Assembly (NCBI GenBank): GCA_021323555.1 | Contig: JAJONP010000067.1 | Span: 1 to 9,714 of the forward strand | DNA: 9,714 nt | From: Gammaproteobacteria bacterium | GTDB lineage: Bacteria > Pseudomonadota > Gammaproteobacteria > DSM-16500 | Reading direction: 5' to 3' | Shown here: positions 1 through 6,851 of the stretch, one piece after another | How the letters are laid out: the number at the start of each line of letters is the position of its first letter | How positions within the stretch are numbered: the first letter of the stretch is position 1 | Notes under the pieces: generated by a model | The model's input: only the letters and a program-made list of their open reading frames with translations | Databases searched by the model: none | Told to the model about the DNA's origin: nothing | Position numbers and translations under genes: made by a program

Positions 1-1239
1 TGCAAGATGACCTTTTAATTCAAATTCTCTAATCGGTACCAGCATTGCTGTATCAATTTTATTGCCTTCTACTTTCAAATCGTCAACCACCACATCAGGT
101 ATAATTCCTTTATTTTGAATAATACGACCTGAAGGCGTGTGATAAAGCGCTGTCGTTAATTTAATGGCATGCTTATCATCGAGGGGTAATATTGTTTGCA
201 CAGAGCCCTTACCAAAACTATTCATGCCAACAATAAGCGCCCGATGATAATCTTGCAATGCGCCCGCAACAATTTCAGACGCGGAAGCAGAACCTGCGTT
301 CACTAAAACAACTAAAGGTGCGCCATTCAATATATCTTCCACACGTGTTGTTTTCGCACTGTATTTTGCATTAGGAAAACGACCTTCTGCGTAAACAATC
401 AAGTCATGGTAGTGATGTGTTTTCGCATTATTTAAAAATAGATCAGACACTTGCACAGCGACTTCTAATAATCCGCCTGGATTATTACGTAAATCCAGCA
501 CTAATCCTGCAAGCGACCCGCCTGCTTCTTTTTTCAATTTCTTGATTGCTGTCATCATCAACTCAGCGGTCGGTTCTTGGAACTCGCTAATGCGCACATA
601 ACCAAAACCATTTCCAAGCATATTGCTTTTTACACTCGAAATATGGATCATTTCACGCGTCAGTTTATAGGTAAGAGGGGCTTTATCTCCTTTCCGAATC
701 ACAGTCAGCCTTACTGACGTACCTTTTTCTCCACGCATACTTTCGACTGCTTCGTTCAATGACATTTCGCTCACTAATTTATTATTAATCGCAACAATAT
801 AATCTCCCGACTTCATACCTGCTCTTGCTGCAGGCGTATCATCAATAGGGCTAATCACTTTCAATACGCCATACTCACCTGTGACTTCAACCCCTAATCC
901 ACCAAACGCGCCCGTGGTCGTCATTAATAATGTTTTATAAGAATTTTCATCTAAATATTCAGAATGTGGATCTAAGCCGCTTAACATACCACGGATAGCG
1001 TTTTCTAATAATTTTTTATCACTGGTTTTTTGTACATAAAAATCTTTAATTTGCGCGATAGCATTGGTAAAGCGATCAATATCTTCTTTTTGTAATGAAT
1101 CTACTTTATCTTGTGTGGCAATCGCACTATTAGGATCTTCTTCTGTTTTAAAAGCATGCGCAGGAGACACTAAAATCATACTTAAAAATAGCATATTGAT
1201 TGTTTTTATATAGACTAACAAAAAATTAACTGGCTTCAT
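1..1239 (-). CDS. ctpA: Carboxyl-terminal processing peptidase (S41A family), C-terminus cut by window edge
   Basis: Periplasmic serine protease of the CtpA/Prc type, which trims or degrades envelope proteins from their C-termini. 413 codons are visible; the gene runs off the left edge, and by family length (about 430-480 residues) a few dozen residues are missing. Seen: a signal peptide (hydrophobic residues about 6-25, likely cleavage after A27-H-A29); a PDZ domain at about 108-195 with the GAFGGLGVE entry; and the catalytic core with S319 in GSASASEI and K344 in FGKGSVQ. The 25-residue Ser-Lys spacing equals that of E. coli Prc, and Q348 sits four residues after the lysine as in the family. 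The YHTPSGR segment and IIPDV follow. The ATG is preceded by AAAGGA about 8 bases upstream, which supports this start; a second Met at 16 could also begin a shorter signal peptide. It lies 248 bases downstream of prs on the same strand, with no clear terminator between. The family assignment is firm; the symbol follows common usage. Confidence 0.93.
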   Translation of the reverse strand, partial: MKPVNFLLVYIKTINMLFLSMILVSPAHAFKTEEDPNSAIATQDKVDSLQKEDIDRFTNAIAQIKDFYVQKTSDKKLLENAIRGMLSGLDPHSEYLDENSYKTLLMTTTGAFGGLGVEVTGEYGVLKVISPIDDTPAARAGMKSGDYIVAINNKLVSEMSLNEAVESMRGEKGTSVRLTVIRKGDKAPLTYKLTREMIHISSVKSNMLGNGFGYVRISEFQEPTAELMMTAIKKLKKEAGGSLAGLVLDLRNNPGGLLEVAVQVSDLFLNNAKTHHYHDLIVYAEGRFPNAKYSAKTTRVEDILNGAPLVVLVNAGSASASEIVAGALQDYHRALIVGMNSFGKGSVQTILPLDDKHAIKLTTALYHTPSGRIIQNKGIIPDVVVDDLKVEGNKIDTAMLVPIREFELKGHLA

Positions 1240-1487
1240 GGGATGGGTTCCTTTGGTTGTTGCGTCTTGTGTTTTAGGTATAGCTTATTTTCCTCTTCCT
1301 CTTTGGAAGATGCTATAGGGGCATTCCATTACAAAATCACTATCAAAAAGCTTGTAATTGACTGTAATTTCCACACATCAAGAGCCATCATAACTGGGCA
1401 TCTCGTTAATAATAATAAAAATTTTAGGCGTCTTTTTAAGATTTTCCAAAATAGACTAAATTAGTACAATATGTGGGATACTGACTT

Positions 1488-2435
1488 TTAATCCAGAAAC
1501 ATCCGACTCAGCGAACCTGCACCGCTAATTCGGCGAATCGCTTCTGCGATCATGTGGCTTAATGTAATTTGGCGAATACGTTTAGAGTGAAGCGCACTAC
1601 CCTGCAACGCAATCGTATCTGTCACAATTAATTCATCCAGTGATGAGGCTTCGATATTTGCAATTGCTTTGCCTGATAAAACAGGATGCGTGATATAAGC
1701 AACTACTTTAGATGCACCATGTTCTTTTAAAGCATCAACTGCTTTAGAAAGTGTGCTTGCTGTATCAACAATATCATCGACAATAATACATTCACGGTCT
1801 TTCACATCGCCGATGATATGCATCACTTGTGCTTCATTCGGTTGTGGACGACGTTTATCAATAATAGCTAAATCAGCGCCTGTTAAACGCTTGGCAATCG
1901 CACGCGCGCGAATCACACCGCCAACATCAGGCGAGACAACCATGATATTTTTATACTGTTTACCATCAATATCATCTAGCATGATTGGCGTGCTATATAA
2001 GTTATCAACGGGCATATAAAAAAACCCTTGAATTTGATCTGCATGCAAATCAACTGTGACTAAGCGACTAATACCAACGGATGCCATCATATCGGCGACT
2101 ATTTTTGCGGTAATAGGTACGCGCGCAGAACGTACACGTCGATCTTGACGTGCATACCCAAAATAAGGAACCACAGCTGTAATCCTGGCAGCCGAAGCAC
2201 GTCGCAGCGCATCAGCCATAATAATGAGTTCCATTAAATTATCATTGGAAGGTGCAGAGGTGGATTGAATAAGAAAAATGTCACGGCCACGCACGTTTTC
2301 TTGAATTTCTACCATTATCTCGCCATCGCTGAACCGTCCTACCAAGGCTTTGCCTAATGGAAGGCCCAGATGCTCAACAACACGTGTTGCTAAGGCTTGA
2401 CTCGCGTTGCCGCTAAAAATCATTATTTCAGGCAC
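1488..2435 (-). CDS. prs: Ribose-phosphate pyrophosphokinase (PRPP synthetase)
   Basis: Makes 5-phosphoribosyl-1-pyrophosphate from ribose 5-phosphate and ATP, the precursor for purines, pyrimidines, NAD, histidine and tryptophan; cytosolic and hexameric in the family. The 315 residues equal the E. coli length. Seen: the ATP-binding FSDGE (35-39) and the flexible stretch around RQDRR (96-100); [11 protein letters not shown] (129-139) with the catalytic-site His131; the loop DKRRP (193-197) with K194 and R196; and the PRPP-binding loop DDIVDTAST (220-228). The start is GTG at the right end. It is preceded by AAGGA at a 6-base spacing, whereas the in-frame ATG four codons later is too far from that site, so GTG is preferred. 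The gene begins 21 bases after the 3' end of tRNA-Gln and probably shares its promoter. No obvious rho-independent terminator follows the stop. Confidence 0.98.
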   Translation of the reverse strand: MPEIMIFSGNASQALATRVVEHLGLPLGKALVGRFSDGEIMVEIQENVRGRDIFLIQSTSAPSNDNLMELIIMADALRRASAARITAVVPYFGYARQDRRVRSARVPITAKIVADMMASVGISRLVTVDLHADQIQGFFYMPVDNLYSTPIMLDDIDGKQYKNIMVVSPDVGGVIRARAIAKRLTGADLAIIDKRRPQPNEAQVMHIIGDVKDRECIIVDDIVDTASTLSKAVDALKEHGASKVVAYITHPVLSGKAIANIEASSLDELIVTDTIALQGSALHSKRIRQITLSHMIAEAIRRISGAGSLSRMFLD

Positions 2436-2456
2436 AAAGTATCCTTATACTCAGTA

Positions 2457-2531
2457 TGGCTGGGGTGCTAGGGATCGAACCTAGGAATGCCGAGATCAAA
2501 ACCCGGTGCCTTACCGCTTGGCTACACCCCA
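2457..2531 (-). tRNA. glnT-like tRNA-Gln(TTG): tRNA-Gln, anticodon TTG
   Basis: A complete 75-base tRNA with the CCA encoded in the genome. Read on the minus strand it has acceptor arm TGGGGTG/CACCCCA, D-arm GCC...GGC around AAGCGGTAA, anticodon stem CCGGG/CTCGG around loop TTTTGAT (anticodon TTG at 2499-2497), and T-arm CTAGG/CCTAG around TTCGATC. The weak first pair T1-A72 is typical of tRNA-Gln. It sits between lolB and prs on the same strand, 51 bases after lolB and 21 bases before the prs start. A strong promoter lies just upstream, so the primary transcript probably runs on into prs. Confidence 0.98.
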
Positions 2532-2541
2532 ATAGGCCGTT

Positions 2542-2570
2542 ATTTTGATGATTGAAACAACGAGTGTCAA
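2542..2570 (-). promoter_or_regulatory. Sigma-70 promoter of tRNA-Gln (and probably prs)
   Basis: On the minus strand a perfect -35 TTGACA (2570-2565) is followed after exactly 17 bases by CAAAAT (2547-2542; 4 of 6 matches to the -10 consensus). The expected start lies a few bases before the tRNA 5' end at 2531, and the spacer between -10 and tRNA includes CGGCC, a GC-rich discriminator of the kind common at stable-RNA promoters. It lies in the short gap between the lolB stop and the tRNA. Confidence 0.6.
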
Positions 2571-2582
2571 CGAAAACTTATC

Positions 2583-3176
2583 TTATTGCCATTGGCTAAT
2601 GTTGATTTTCACTTTTATTCGCGAGTTTTCTAACAAAATCTTAGTAGGTAGATCAATATGGTTTACTGTCGTATAACGCAAGAACGTGACCATCCAACCT
2701 TGTTGATTGAGTTGTGTGAGATGAAAGTACTGATCAAATTGCTGGTGCGCAGGCTGGTAAGGCACAGGTAATCCACGTATCCAATAATATAAATTTGAAA
2801 CAGGTAACTGCCAGCCTGTTTGTTGCGCCAAGAGTTGTTCTACTGTGGGCGCGGTTATTTTCTTACCATTGGCTGTCTCTAGTAGAATATGGCCTTGTTG
2901 ATTTGATAATTTAATTAAATCCAAGCCCAAAGAACCAAATAATAAAATTGTGTAATCTTTATTCTGTTGATGCCATTGCATATTCGCACTGCCGCCTTCA
3001 TTTCCTGGATAAGTCCGAACTGCCACGACTGCATTCATATTCCAATTTTGAAAATGAGACAGCTTTTTTATGCGTTCCTGCCAGCGCATAGTCTGGTAAT
3101 GTTCAGGAGGCGCGGTCGCACAACCTGATAACCAAGCTATTATCAATAGCAAAAAATAAAGTTTTAGAATAGGCAT
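2583..3176 (-). CDS. lolB: Outer-membrane lipoprotein receptor LolB
   Basis: LolB takes lipoproteins from the periplasmic carrier LolA and inserts them into the inner leaflet of the outer membrane; it is itself a lipoprotein. The protein read from the ATG at 3176 is 197 residues, close to the E. coli length. Seen: a short signal with a Lys then hydrophobic residues 6-16, and lipobox LSGC with Cys19 followed by Ala, so no inner-membrane retention signal. The family pattern follows: MRWQERIKKLSHFQNWN near the mature N-terminus, WQLPVSNLYYWIRGLPVP in the middle, and a C-terminus PTKILLENSRIKVKI as in other LolB proteins. The open frame extends 47 codons further upstream, but that part overlaps ychF antisense and would bury the lipobox, so the internal ATG is chosen. 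Here lolB is followed directly by tRNA-Gln; the usual neighbour ispE is absent. Confidence 0.93.
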   Translation of the reverse strand: MPILKLYFLLLIIAWLSGCATAPPEHYQTMRWQERIKKLSHFQNWNMNAVVAVRTYPGNEGGSANMQWHQQNKDYTILLFGSLGLDLIKLSNQQGHILLETANGKKITAPTVEQLLAQQTGWQLPVSNLYYWIRGLPVPYQPAHQQFDQYFHLTQLNQQGWMVTFLRYTTVNHIDLPTKILLENSRIKVKINISQWQ

Positions 3177-3191
3177 GCAACCTAGTATAAT
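3163..3191 (+). promoter_or_regulatory. Sigma-70 promoter of ychF
   Basis: TTTAGA (3163-3168; 4 of 6 matches to the -35 consensus) is separated by 17 bases from a perfect -10 TATAAT (3186-3191). The predicted start near 3198 leaves a leader of about 28 bases before the ychF ATG. The -35 lies inside the first codons of the divergent lolB gene. The complementary strand of the -10 reads TATACT pointing towards lolB. Confidence 0.55.
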
Positions 3192-3225
3192 CGCTTTTTT
3201 TAAAAAATACGCTGGATAAAATACC

Positions 3226-4317
3226 ATGGGTATCAAATGTGGCATCGTTGGCTTGCCCAATGTAGGCAAATCAACCCTCTTTAATTGTCTAACAAAAGCA
3301 GGCGTTGATGCATCCAATTATCCATTCTGCACTATTGAACCGAATGTCGGTGTAGTTGCTGTGCCCGATCCGCGTTTAGAAGAGTTGGCTAAGATTGTTA
3401 ACCCACAGCGCATTTTACCTACGACTATCGAATTCGTAGATATCGCGGGATTAGTGAAAGGCGCATCGCAAGGCGAAGGGCTTGGCAATAAATTTTTAGC
3501 TAACATTCGTGAAACAGATGCGACAGTGCATGTGGTACGTTGTTTTGAAAACGATGATGTCATTCATGTCAATGGAAAAATTTCACCCCTCGATGATATT
3601 GCAATCATTAATACAGAACTCGCATTAGCAGATTTAGAAACAATCGAACGTGCTTTATTACGCGTTAATAAACAGGCAAAAAGCGGCGATAAAATAGCGC
3701 TTCTTGATGTCACTTTATTTGAAAAAATCCGCGTCCAATTAAACGAAGGACAGGCAGCGAGGGCTTTATCTCTCACAAAAGAAGAAAAAGAACGCTTAAA
3801 GCCATTACAGTTACTTACTCTAAAACCAACACTTTATATGACTAATGTCGCAGAAAATGGTTTTACGAATAATCCATTACTCAACCAGGTCCAACAATTG
3901 GCAAACAAAGAAAATGCAAGCCTCGTTGCAGTTTGTGCTTCGCTCGAAGCAGACATCGCTGAATTAGACGATACAGAAAAAAAAGAATTTTTAAATGAAC
4001 TTCATTTAACAGAGCCTGGGCTTGATCGCGTCATTCATGCAAGCTATAAATTGCTCGGATTAGAAACGTATTTTACGGCTGGCATACAGGAAGTACGCGC
4101 ATGGACGATTCATAAAGGTTCTACTGCTCCTCAAGCCGCAGGTATTATTCATACAGATTTTGAAAAAGGGTTTATTCGCGCAGAAATTATTTCTTATGAG
4201 GATTATCTTCGCTATCGCGGTGAGCAAGGTGCTAAAGATGCAGGTAAATGGCGACTCGAAGGCAAAGAATATATTGTGCAAGATGGCGATGTGATTCATT
4301 TCCGGTTTAATGTTTAA
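3226..4317 (+). CDS. ychF: Redox-regulated ATPase/GTPase YchF (Obg superfamily)
   Basis: YchF (OLA1 family) binds ribosomes and hydrolyses ATP in preference to GTP; it is linked to translation and the oxidative stress response. The 363 residues equal the E. coli length. Seen: the P-loop GLPNVGKST at 9-17; a switch II region with [17 protein letters not shown] at 72-88, where Leu replaces the usual Gln after DxAG, as is typical for YchF; the FENDD segment (107-111); the specificity motif NVAE after YMT; a coiled-coil insertion in the middle (about 130-200); and a C-terminal TGS-like domain with [26 protein letters not shown] and [11 protein letters not shown]. The ATG follows a weak GGAT site and matches the family N-terminus. 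Its last 11 bases overlap the 3' end of the convergent yheT. Confidence 0.98.
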   Translation: MGIKCGIVGLPNVGKSTLFNCLTKAGVDASNYPFCTIEPNVGVVAVPDPRLEELAKIVNPQRILPTTIEFVDIAGLVKGASQGEGLGNKFLANIRETDATVHVVRCFENDDVIHVNGKISPLDDIAIINTELALADLETIERALLRVNKQAKSGDKIALLDVTLFEKIRVQLNEGQAARALSLTKEEKERLKPLQLLTLKPTLYMTNVAENGFTNNPLLNQVQQLANKENASLVAVCASLEADIAELDDTEKKEFLNELHLTEPGLDRVIHASYKLLGLETYFTAGIQEVRAWTIHKGSTAPQAAGIIHTDFEKGFIRAEIISYEDYLRYRGEQGAKDAGKWRLEGKEYIVQDGDVIHFRFNV

Positions 4318-5272
4318 AATAATTCTGCAAAAAGAGTGGCGCTCTTTGTTCTAACCAATAGCCAATCCGCCACGGAAAATTCCCGCTCACAAAACCGACA
4401 TGACCGCCTTTTTGAGAAAGTTCAAGCTGAACATGTGCTGACATTTCATGGGGCCCGGGCAAAGCATTATCTCCCACTAAAGGATCATCCTTTGCTTGTA
4501 TTAACAAGGTAGGGACTTTAATCTTCTGAAGATATTGACGGCAGCTCGATTGGGTATAGTAATCTGCTCCATCAGAAAATCCATGCAAAGGCGCAGTCAC
4601 TCGATCATCAAAATCACGTAGTGTTCGCATCTTTTTTAAAGATGGGAGGATAAAAGGTGGAGGTTGTGTCTGAAACTTCCATTTTATTTTCTTGCGAAGA
4701 GAATACAATAAACGCCATTGATAGATGCGAGAAAATCCATGATTAATACGTACAACTGCTTTATTCAACTCGAAAGGAACAGAAATAGCAATTGCGGCTA
4801 CCACCGGACTATGTTCACCTCTTTCACCTAGCCATTTCAGTAATACATTTCCCCCAAGCGAAAAACCCATTGCAGCAATGGGTATTCCAGGCTCACGTTT
4901 CTGTAATTGATTAATCACTTCAGCAATGTCTTGCGTCTCACCCGAATGATAAATACGTGGCAAACGATTACGCTCGCCACTGCAACTGCGGAAATTCATA
5001 CAAACACCCTGCCAGCCTTGTTGCAAAATAGTTTGTAACATTCCTTGGATATAAGGGGATTGCGTTGACCCTTCTAAGCCATGCAAAATAAAAACAATAG
5101 GAACATTTCCATGCCCTACCCAATCCAGATCAATAAAATCACCATCAGCTAATTCAATGCGCTCTCGTTTCAGAGGCAAATTTTTAATACGGCGGCGAAA
5201 TAAAACCGACCAAAGCGTTTGGCAGTGGGGGTTTCTCAGCCACCAGGCTGGCTTGAAATCGTTTAACTCCAT
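4307..5272 (-). CDS. yheT: YheT-type alpha/beta hydrolase
   Basis: A putative esterase/hydrolase of the YheT (ABHD1/3-like) family; the natural substrate in bacteria is not well settled. The protein from the ATG at 5272 is 321 residues. Seen: the conserved N-terminus [25 protein letters not shown] (about 40-51); HGLEG at 64-68 (oxyanion region); NFRSCSGE and RIYHSGET (about 93-112); the nucleophile elbow GFSLGGN with Ser138; the acid in KDDP, most likely Asp263; and His291 in KGGHVGF. This is a complete Ser-Asp-His triad. The start at 5272 has GGGGA about 4 bases upstream; the longer open frame (19 more codons) lacks a ribosome site, so it was trimmed. The gene converges on ychF with an 11-base overlap of coding ends. 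Confidence 0.93.
   Translation of the reverse strand: MELNDFKPAWWLRNPHCQTLWSVLFRRRIKNLPLKRERIELADGDFIDLDWVGHGNVPIVFILHGLEGSTQSPYIQGMLQTILQQGWQGVCMNFRSCSGERNRLPRIYHSGETQDIAEVINQLQKREPGIPIAAMGFSLGGNVLLKWLGERGEHSPVVAAIAISVPFELNKAVVRINHGFSRIYQWRLLYSLRKKIKWKFQTQPPPFILPSLKKMRTLRDFDDRVTAPLHGFSDGADYYTQSSCRQYLQKIKVPTLLIQAKDDPLVGDNALPGPHEMSAHVQLELSQKGGHVGFVSGNFPWRIGYWLEQRAPLFLQNYFKH
4331..4347 (+). terminator. Possible weak terminator of ychF inside the yheT 3' end
   Basis: Fourteen bases after the ychF stop, AAAGAG (4331-4336) and CTCTTT (4342-4347) can pair around the five-base loop TGGCG, followed by GTTCT rather than a clean T-run. The stem lies within the convergent yheT coding sequence, so it may be chance; the T-tract is poor. 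Confidence 0.3.
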
Positions 5273-5451
5273 ATTTCCCCGTATAAATTTTTTTAATATA
5301 TTCATAAAAAATAACGTATGATAGTGCAAGCTGACTAAAAGAGCTATCGTTCTTAAATTGCTCCATCAGTTCAACTGAATAAGGTGCATAGCTTGGACAC
5401 TCCGAGCACAAGCCTTCAAGCTAGCTACTCTAAACTTAGAGATAAAACCCT
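5273..5451. other. Gene-free stretch upstream of yheT
   Basis: Nothing coding is supported here. The yheT-proximal part is AT-rich and should hold its promoter, but no convincing -35/-10 pair stands out (the best on the minus strand is TTGCAC with TATGAA at 17 bases, both poor). A small perfect inverted repeat, CTCTAA-AC-TTAGAG, lies at about 5429-5442, and AGCTAGCT just before it is self-complementary. A 75-codon minus-strand frame that reaches into yheT shows no protein-like features. Confidence 0.4.
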
Positions 5452-5706
5452 ATGCCTAAAACACTTTTAGCCTTGCTTCCTCAAAGGAATCTTCATCCCT
5501 CATCAAATTTTTGATGCAGGAGGTCGTTTCTATATTTCTTTTAATAAGGATGATATTGTATACGATGATACAGGTTATATATTTAGCACTGCTGAAGTGA
5601 CGCCAACCCTCATTCTGAAGCAGATGCAAATACCATTTTATTGAGAAGCAGAAGCAATGGTCTTTTATTTATTTTCATTTTAAAATTACAACTAGGCTAT
5701 AGTTGA
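5452..5706 (+). pseudogene. Probable remnant of a small gene with two compensating frameshifts
   Basis: Three successive reading segments appear to belong together. An ATG at 5452 opens MPKTLLALLP in one frame, which ends at a TGA at 5512-5514. The next frame, open from 5471 to the TGA at 5642-5644, contains the protein-like run GIFIPHQIFDAGG then FYISFNKDDIVYDDTGYIF. From about 5599 the first frame resumes with NPHSEADANTILLRS and ends LKLQLGYS at a TGA (5704-5706), twelve bases before the next ATG. If the two shifts are repaired the product would be about 84 residues. I do not recognise the family. The stop placement just before the SET-domain gene is what one would expect of a former first gene of that operon. 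Chance open stretches in AT-rich DNA remain possible. Confidence 0.35.
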
Positions 5707-5717
5707 ACAGGATAAAT

Positions 5718-6128
5718 ATGATTTTAAATCTCAAGAAAAATCAAATAAGGTGCACGGAATTTTCATTTATCTTAAAACCTTCCACACTAGGTGGTGTTGG
5801 TGTGTTTGCAACGCATGACATTCCCAAAGGAACGTCTTTTTTTTCTGGTAGCCCTTCTCCGAGAAGAATGAACCCAAAAAATATTCCTGCCGACTTCATA
5901 AAGTATTGTATTTTTATCAGTGATGAGGAATGTTTGTGCCCAGAAAGATTTGATCGCATGAATATAGGATGGTATATCAATCATTCTAGTGAGCCTAATA
6001 TTGGGAAAAATTCTGATAGCCTTATTTCAATCTGTGATATTCAAGCGGGAGAAGAAATTCTTCTAAATTATAATGAACTGAATGAGCCAGAACATTTAAA
6101 AGAGGCATATTATAGTGAAAATAAATGA
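5718..6128 (+). CDS. Small SET-domain protein (putative protein-lysine methyltransferase)
   Basis: A minimal SET-domain protein of 136 residues, predicted to transfer a methyl group from S-adenosylmethionine to a lysine of an unknown protein. Seen: the SET N-terminal motif GGVGVFATHDIPKGT at about 25-39 (the GxG SAM contact); the pseudoknot motif INHSSEPNI at 87-95 (NHS...PN, SAM and active site); and DIQAGEEILLNY at 107-118, with the GEE and the final Tyr that closes the active site. There are no pre-SET or post-SET cysteine clusters and no signal peptide. The ATG at 5718 has AGGA at a 5-base spacing; an upstream in-frame TTG at 5703 has none. The stop overlaps the next gene by 14 bases, pointing to coupled translation with the cyclase-like gene. 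SET proteins in intracellular bacteria can be secreted effectors acting on histones, but the tight coupling to a metabolic gene argues more for a house role. The fold call is strong; substrate and role are unknown. Confidence 0.85.
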   Translation: MILNLKKNQIRCTEFSFILKPSTLGGVGVFATHDIPKGTSFFSGSPSPRRMNPKNIPADFIKYCIFISDEECLCPERFDRMNIGWYINHSSEPNIGKNSDSLISICDIQAGEEILLNYNELNEPEHLKEAYYSENK

Positions 6129-6819
6129 ATTTATCTTCACTGACTTAACACATTCTTTATCGTCTATGATTCCTTGCTGGGACAACGATTGTGGATTTCA
6201 ACAAAACACTGTTCTTGATTATATTGATTGCAACACAGACGTAAAATTCCGCGTTCAGAAAATTAAAATGCACGCGGGTATTGGCACACATATAGATGCG
6301 CCAGCACATTGTATTCCGGGCACTCTTACGATTGAAGATATACCATTGAAAAAATTAATCACTTCTTGTATTGTCATTGATGTTTCTCAAAAAGCTAACG
6401 CAAACTACAGTGTCACTTGTAATGATATTCATGACTTTGAAAAGAAATATGGGGAAATTCCTAAAAGCATCTTTGTGATTATTTATACAGGATGGGAGCG
6501 ATTCTGGACTCAACCAGATAAATACAGAAATAATCTTATCTTTCCAAGCGTATCAAAAGAAGCGGCGGAGTTACTTCTTATGCGTGATATTGTTGGACTT
6601 GGCATTGATACTCTATCCCCTGACCGTCAAGAAGATGGCTTCCCTGTTCATCAGCTTTTATTAAATGCAGGAAAATATATTATTGAAAACATCGCCAATT
6701 GCAATCAGTTGCCACCTATCGGAGCATCTATTATTGCATTGCCCATGAAGATCAAAGATGGTACTGAAGCGCCTGTTAGATTAATTGGAGTTCAAAATAT
6801 CTCTCATACTATAATATAA
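6115..6819 (+). CDS. Cyclase/kynurenine formamidase-like metal-dependent hydrolase
   Basis: Member of the cyclase family (Pfam Cyclase), whose known members include kynurenine formamidase KynB and isatin hydrolase, which open amide bonds using a bound metal. The 234 residues are near the usual 210-260. Seen: the N-terminal DLTHSLSSMIP (10-20); the metal motif region HAGIGTHIDAPAH at 53-65, with H59, D61 and H65 in the normal places; YTGWERFW in the middle (124-131); GLGIDTLSPD at 161-170; and the C-terminal LPPIGASIIALPMKIKDGT (199-217) typical of the family. The first metal-binding His of the usual H-x-G-T-H pattern is Gly55 in strict register, with a His two positions earlier. The start is GTG at 6115 with AGAGG about 10 bases upstream, inside the end of the SET gene (14-base overlap). 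Family membership is firm, the substrate is not; a role in tryptophan breakdown cannot be claimed from this alone. Confidence 0.88.
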   Translation: MKINEFIFTDLTHSLSSMIPCWDNDCGFQQNTVLDYIDCNTDVKFRVQKIKMHAGIGTHIDAPAHCIPGTLTIEDIPLKKLITSCIVIDVSQKANANYSVTCNDIHDFEKKYGEIPKSIFVIIYTGWERFWTQPDKYRNNLIFPSVSKEAAELLLMRDIVGLGIDTLSPDRQEDGFPVHQLLLNAGKYIIENIANCNQLPPIGASIIALPMKIKDGTEAPVRLIGVQNISHTII

Positions 6820-6820
6820 T
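6810..6820 (+). promoter_or_regulatory. Possible -10 element upstream of cho
   Basis: Two overlapping perfect TATAAT hexamers (6810-6815 and 6815-6820) straddle the end of the cyclase gene, about 32-42 bases before the cho ATG. The only nearby -35-like sequence, TTGGAG at 6785-6790, is a weak match and 19 bases from the first hexamer. It could give cho its own transcript, but such hexamers are common in AT-rich DNA. Confidence 0.3.
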
Positions 6821-6851
6821 CTATTGAATTTTTTTAATTACATTCAGCGCC

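Noticed and set aside
1340..1390. Possible ctpA promoter on the minus strand (TTACAA, 18 bases, TGTAAT)
   Set aside because: The -35 matches only 3 of 6 positions and other equally weak pairs occur nearby in this AT-rich gap.
1243..1464. Plus-strand open frame of 73 codons in the gap between ctpA and prs
   Set aside because: No ribosome site, composition and residues look random, and it lies in the leader of ctpA on the opposite strand.
1753..2019. 88-codon plus-strand frame within prs
   Set aside because: It is the antisense shadow of a highly conserved gene and shows no protein-like features.
3177..3317. 47-codon N-terminal extension of lolB
   Set aside because: It overlaps the start of ychF in antisense and would place the lipoprotein signal deep inside the protein.
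3318..3776. Two minus-strand frames inside ychF
   Set aside because: Antisense shadows of a complete conserved gene.
5184..5411. 75-codon minus-strand frame starting upstream of yheT and running into it
   Set aside because: Most of it is the yheT region in another frame; the N-terminal part has no recognisable motif or ribosome site.
5703..5717. TTG start that would lengthen the SET protein by five residues
   Set aside because: No ribosome site precedes it, while the ATG at 5718 has AGGA at a suitable distance.
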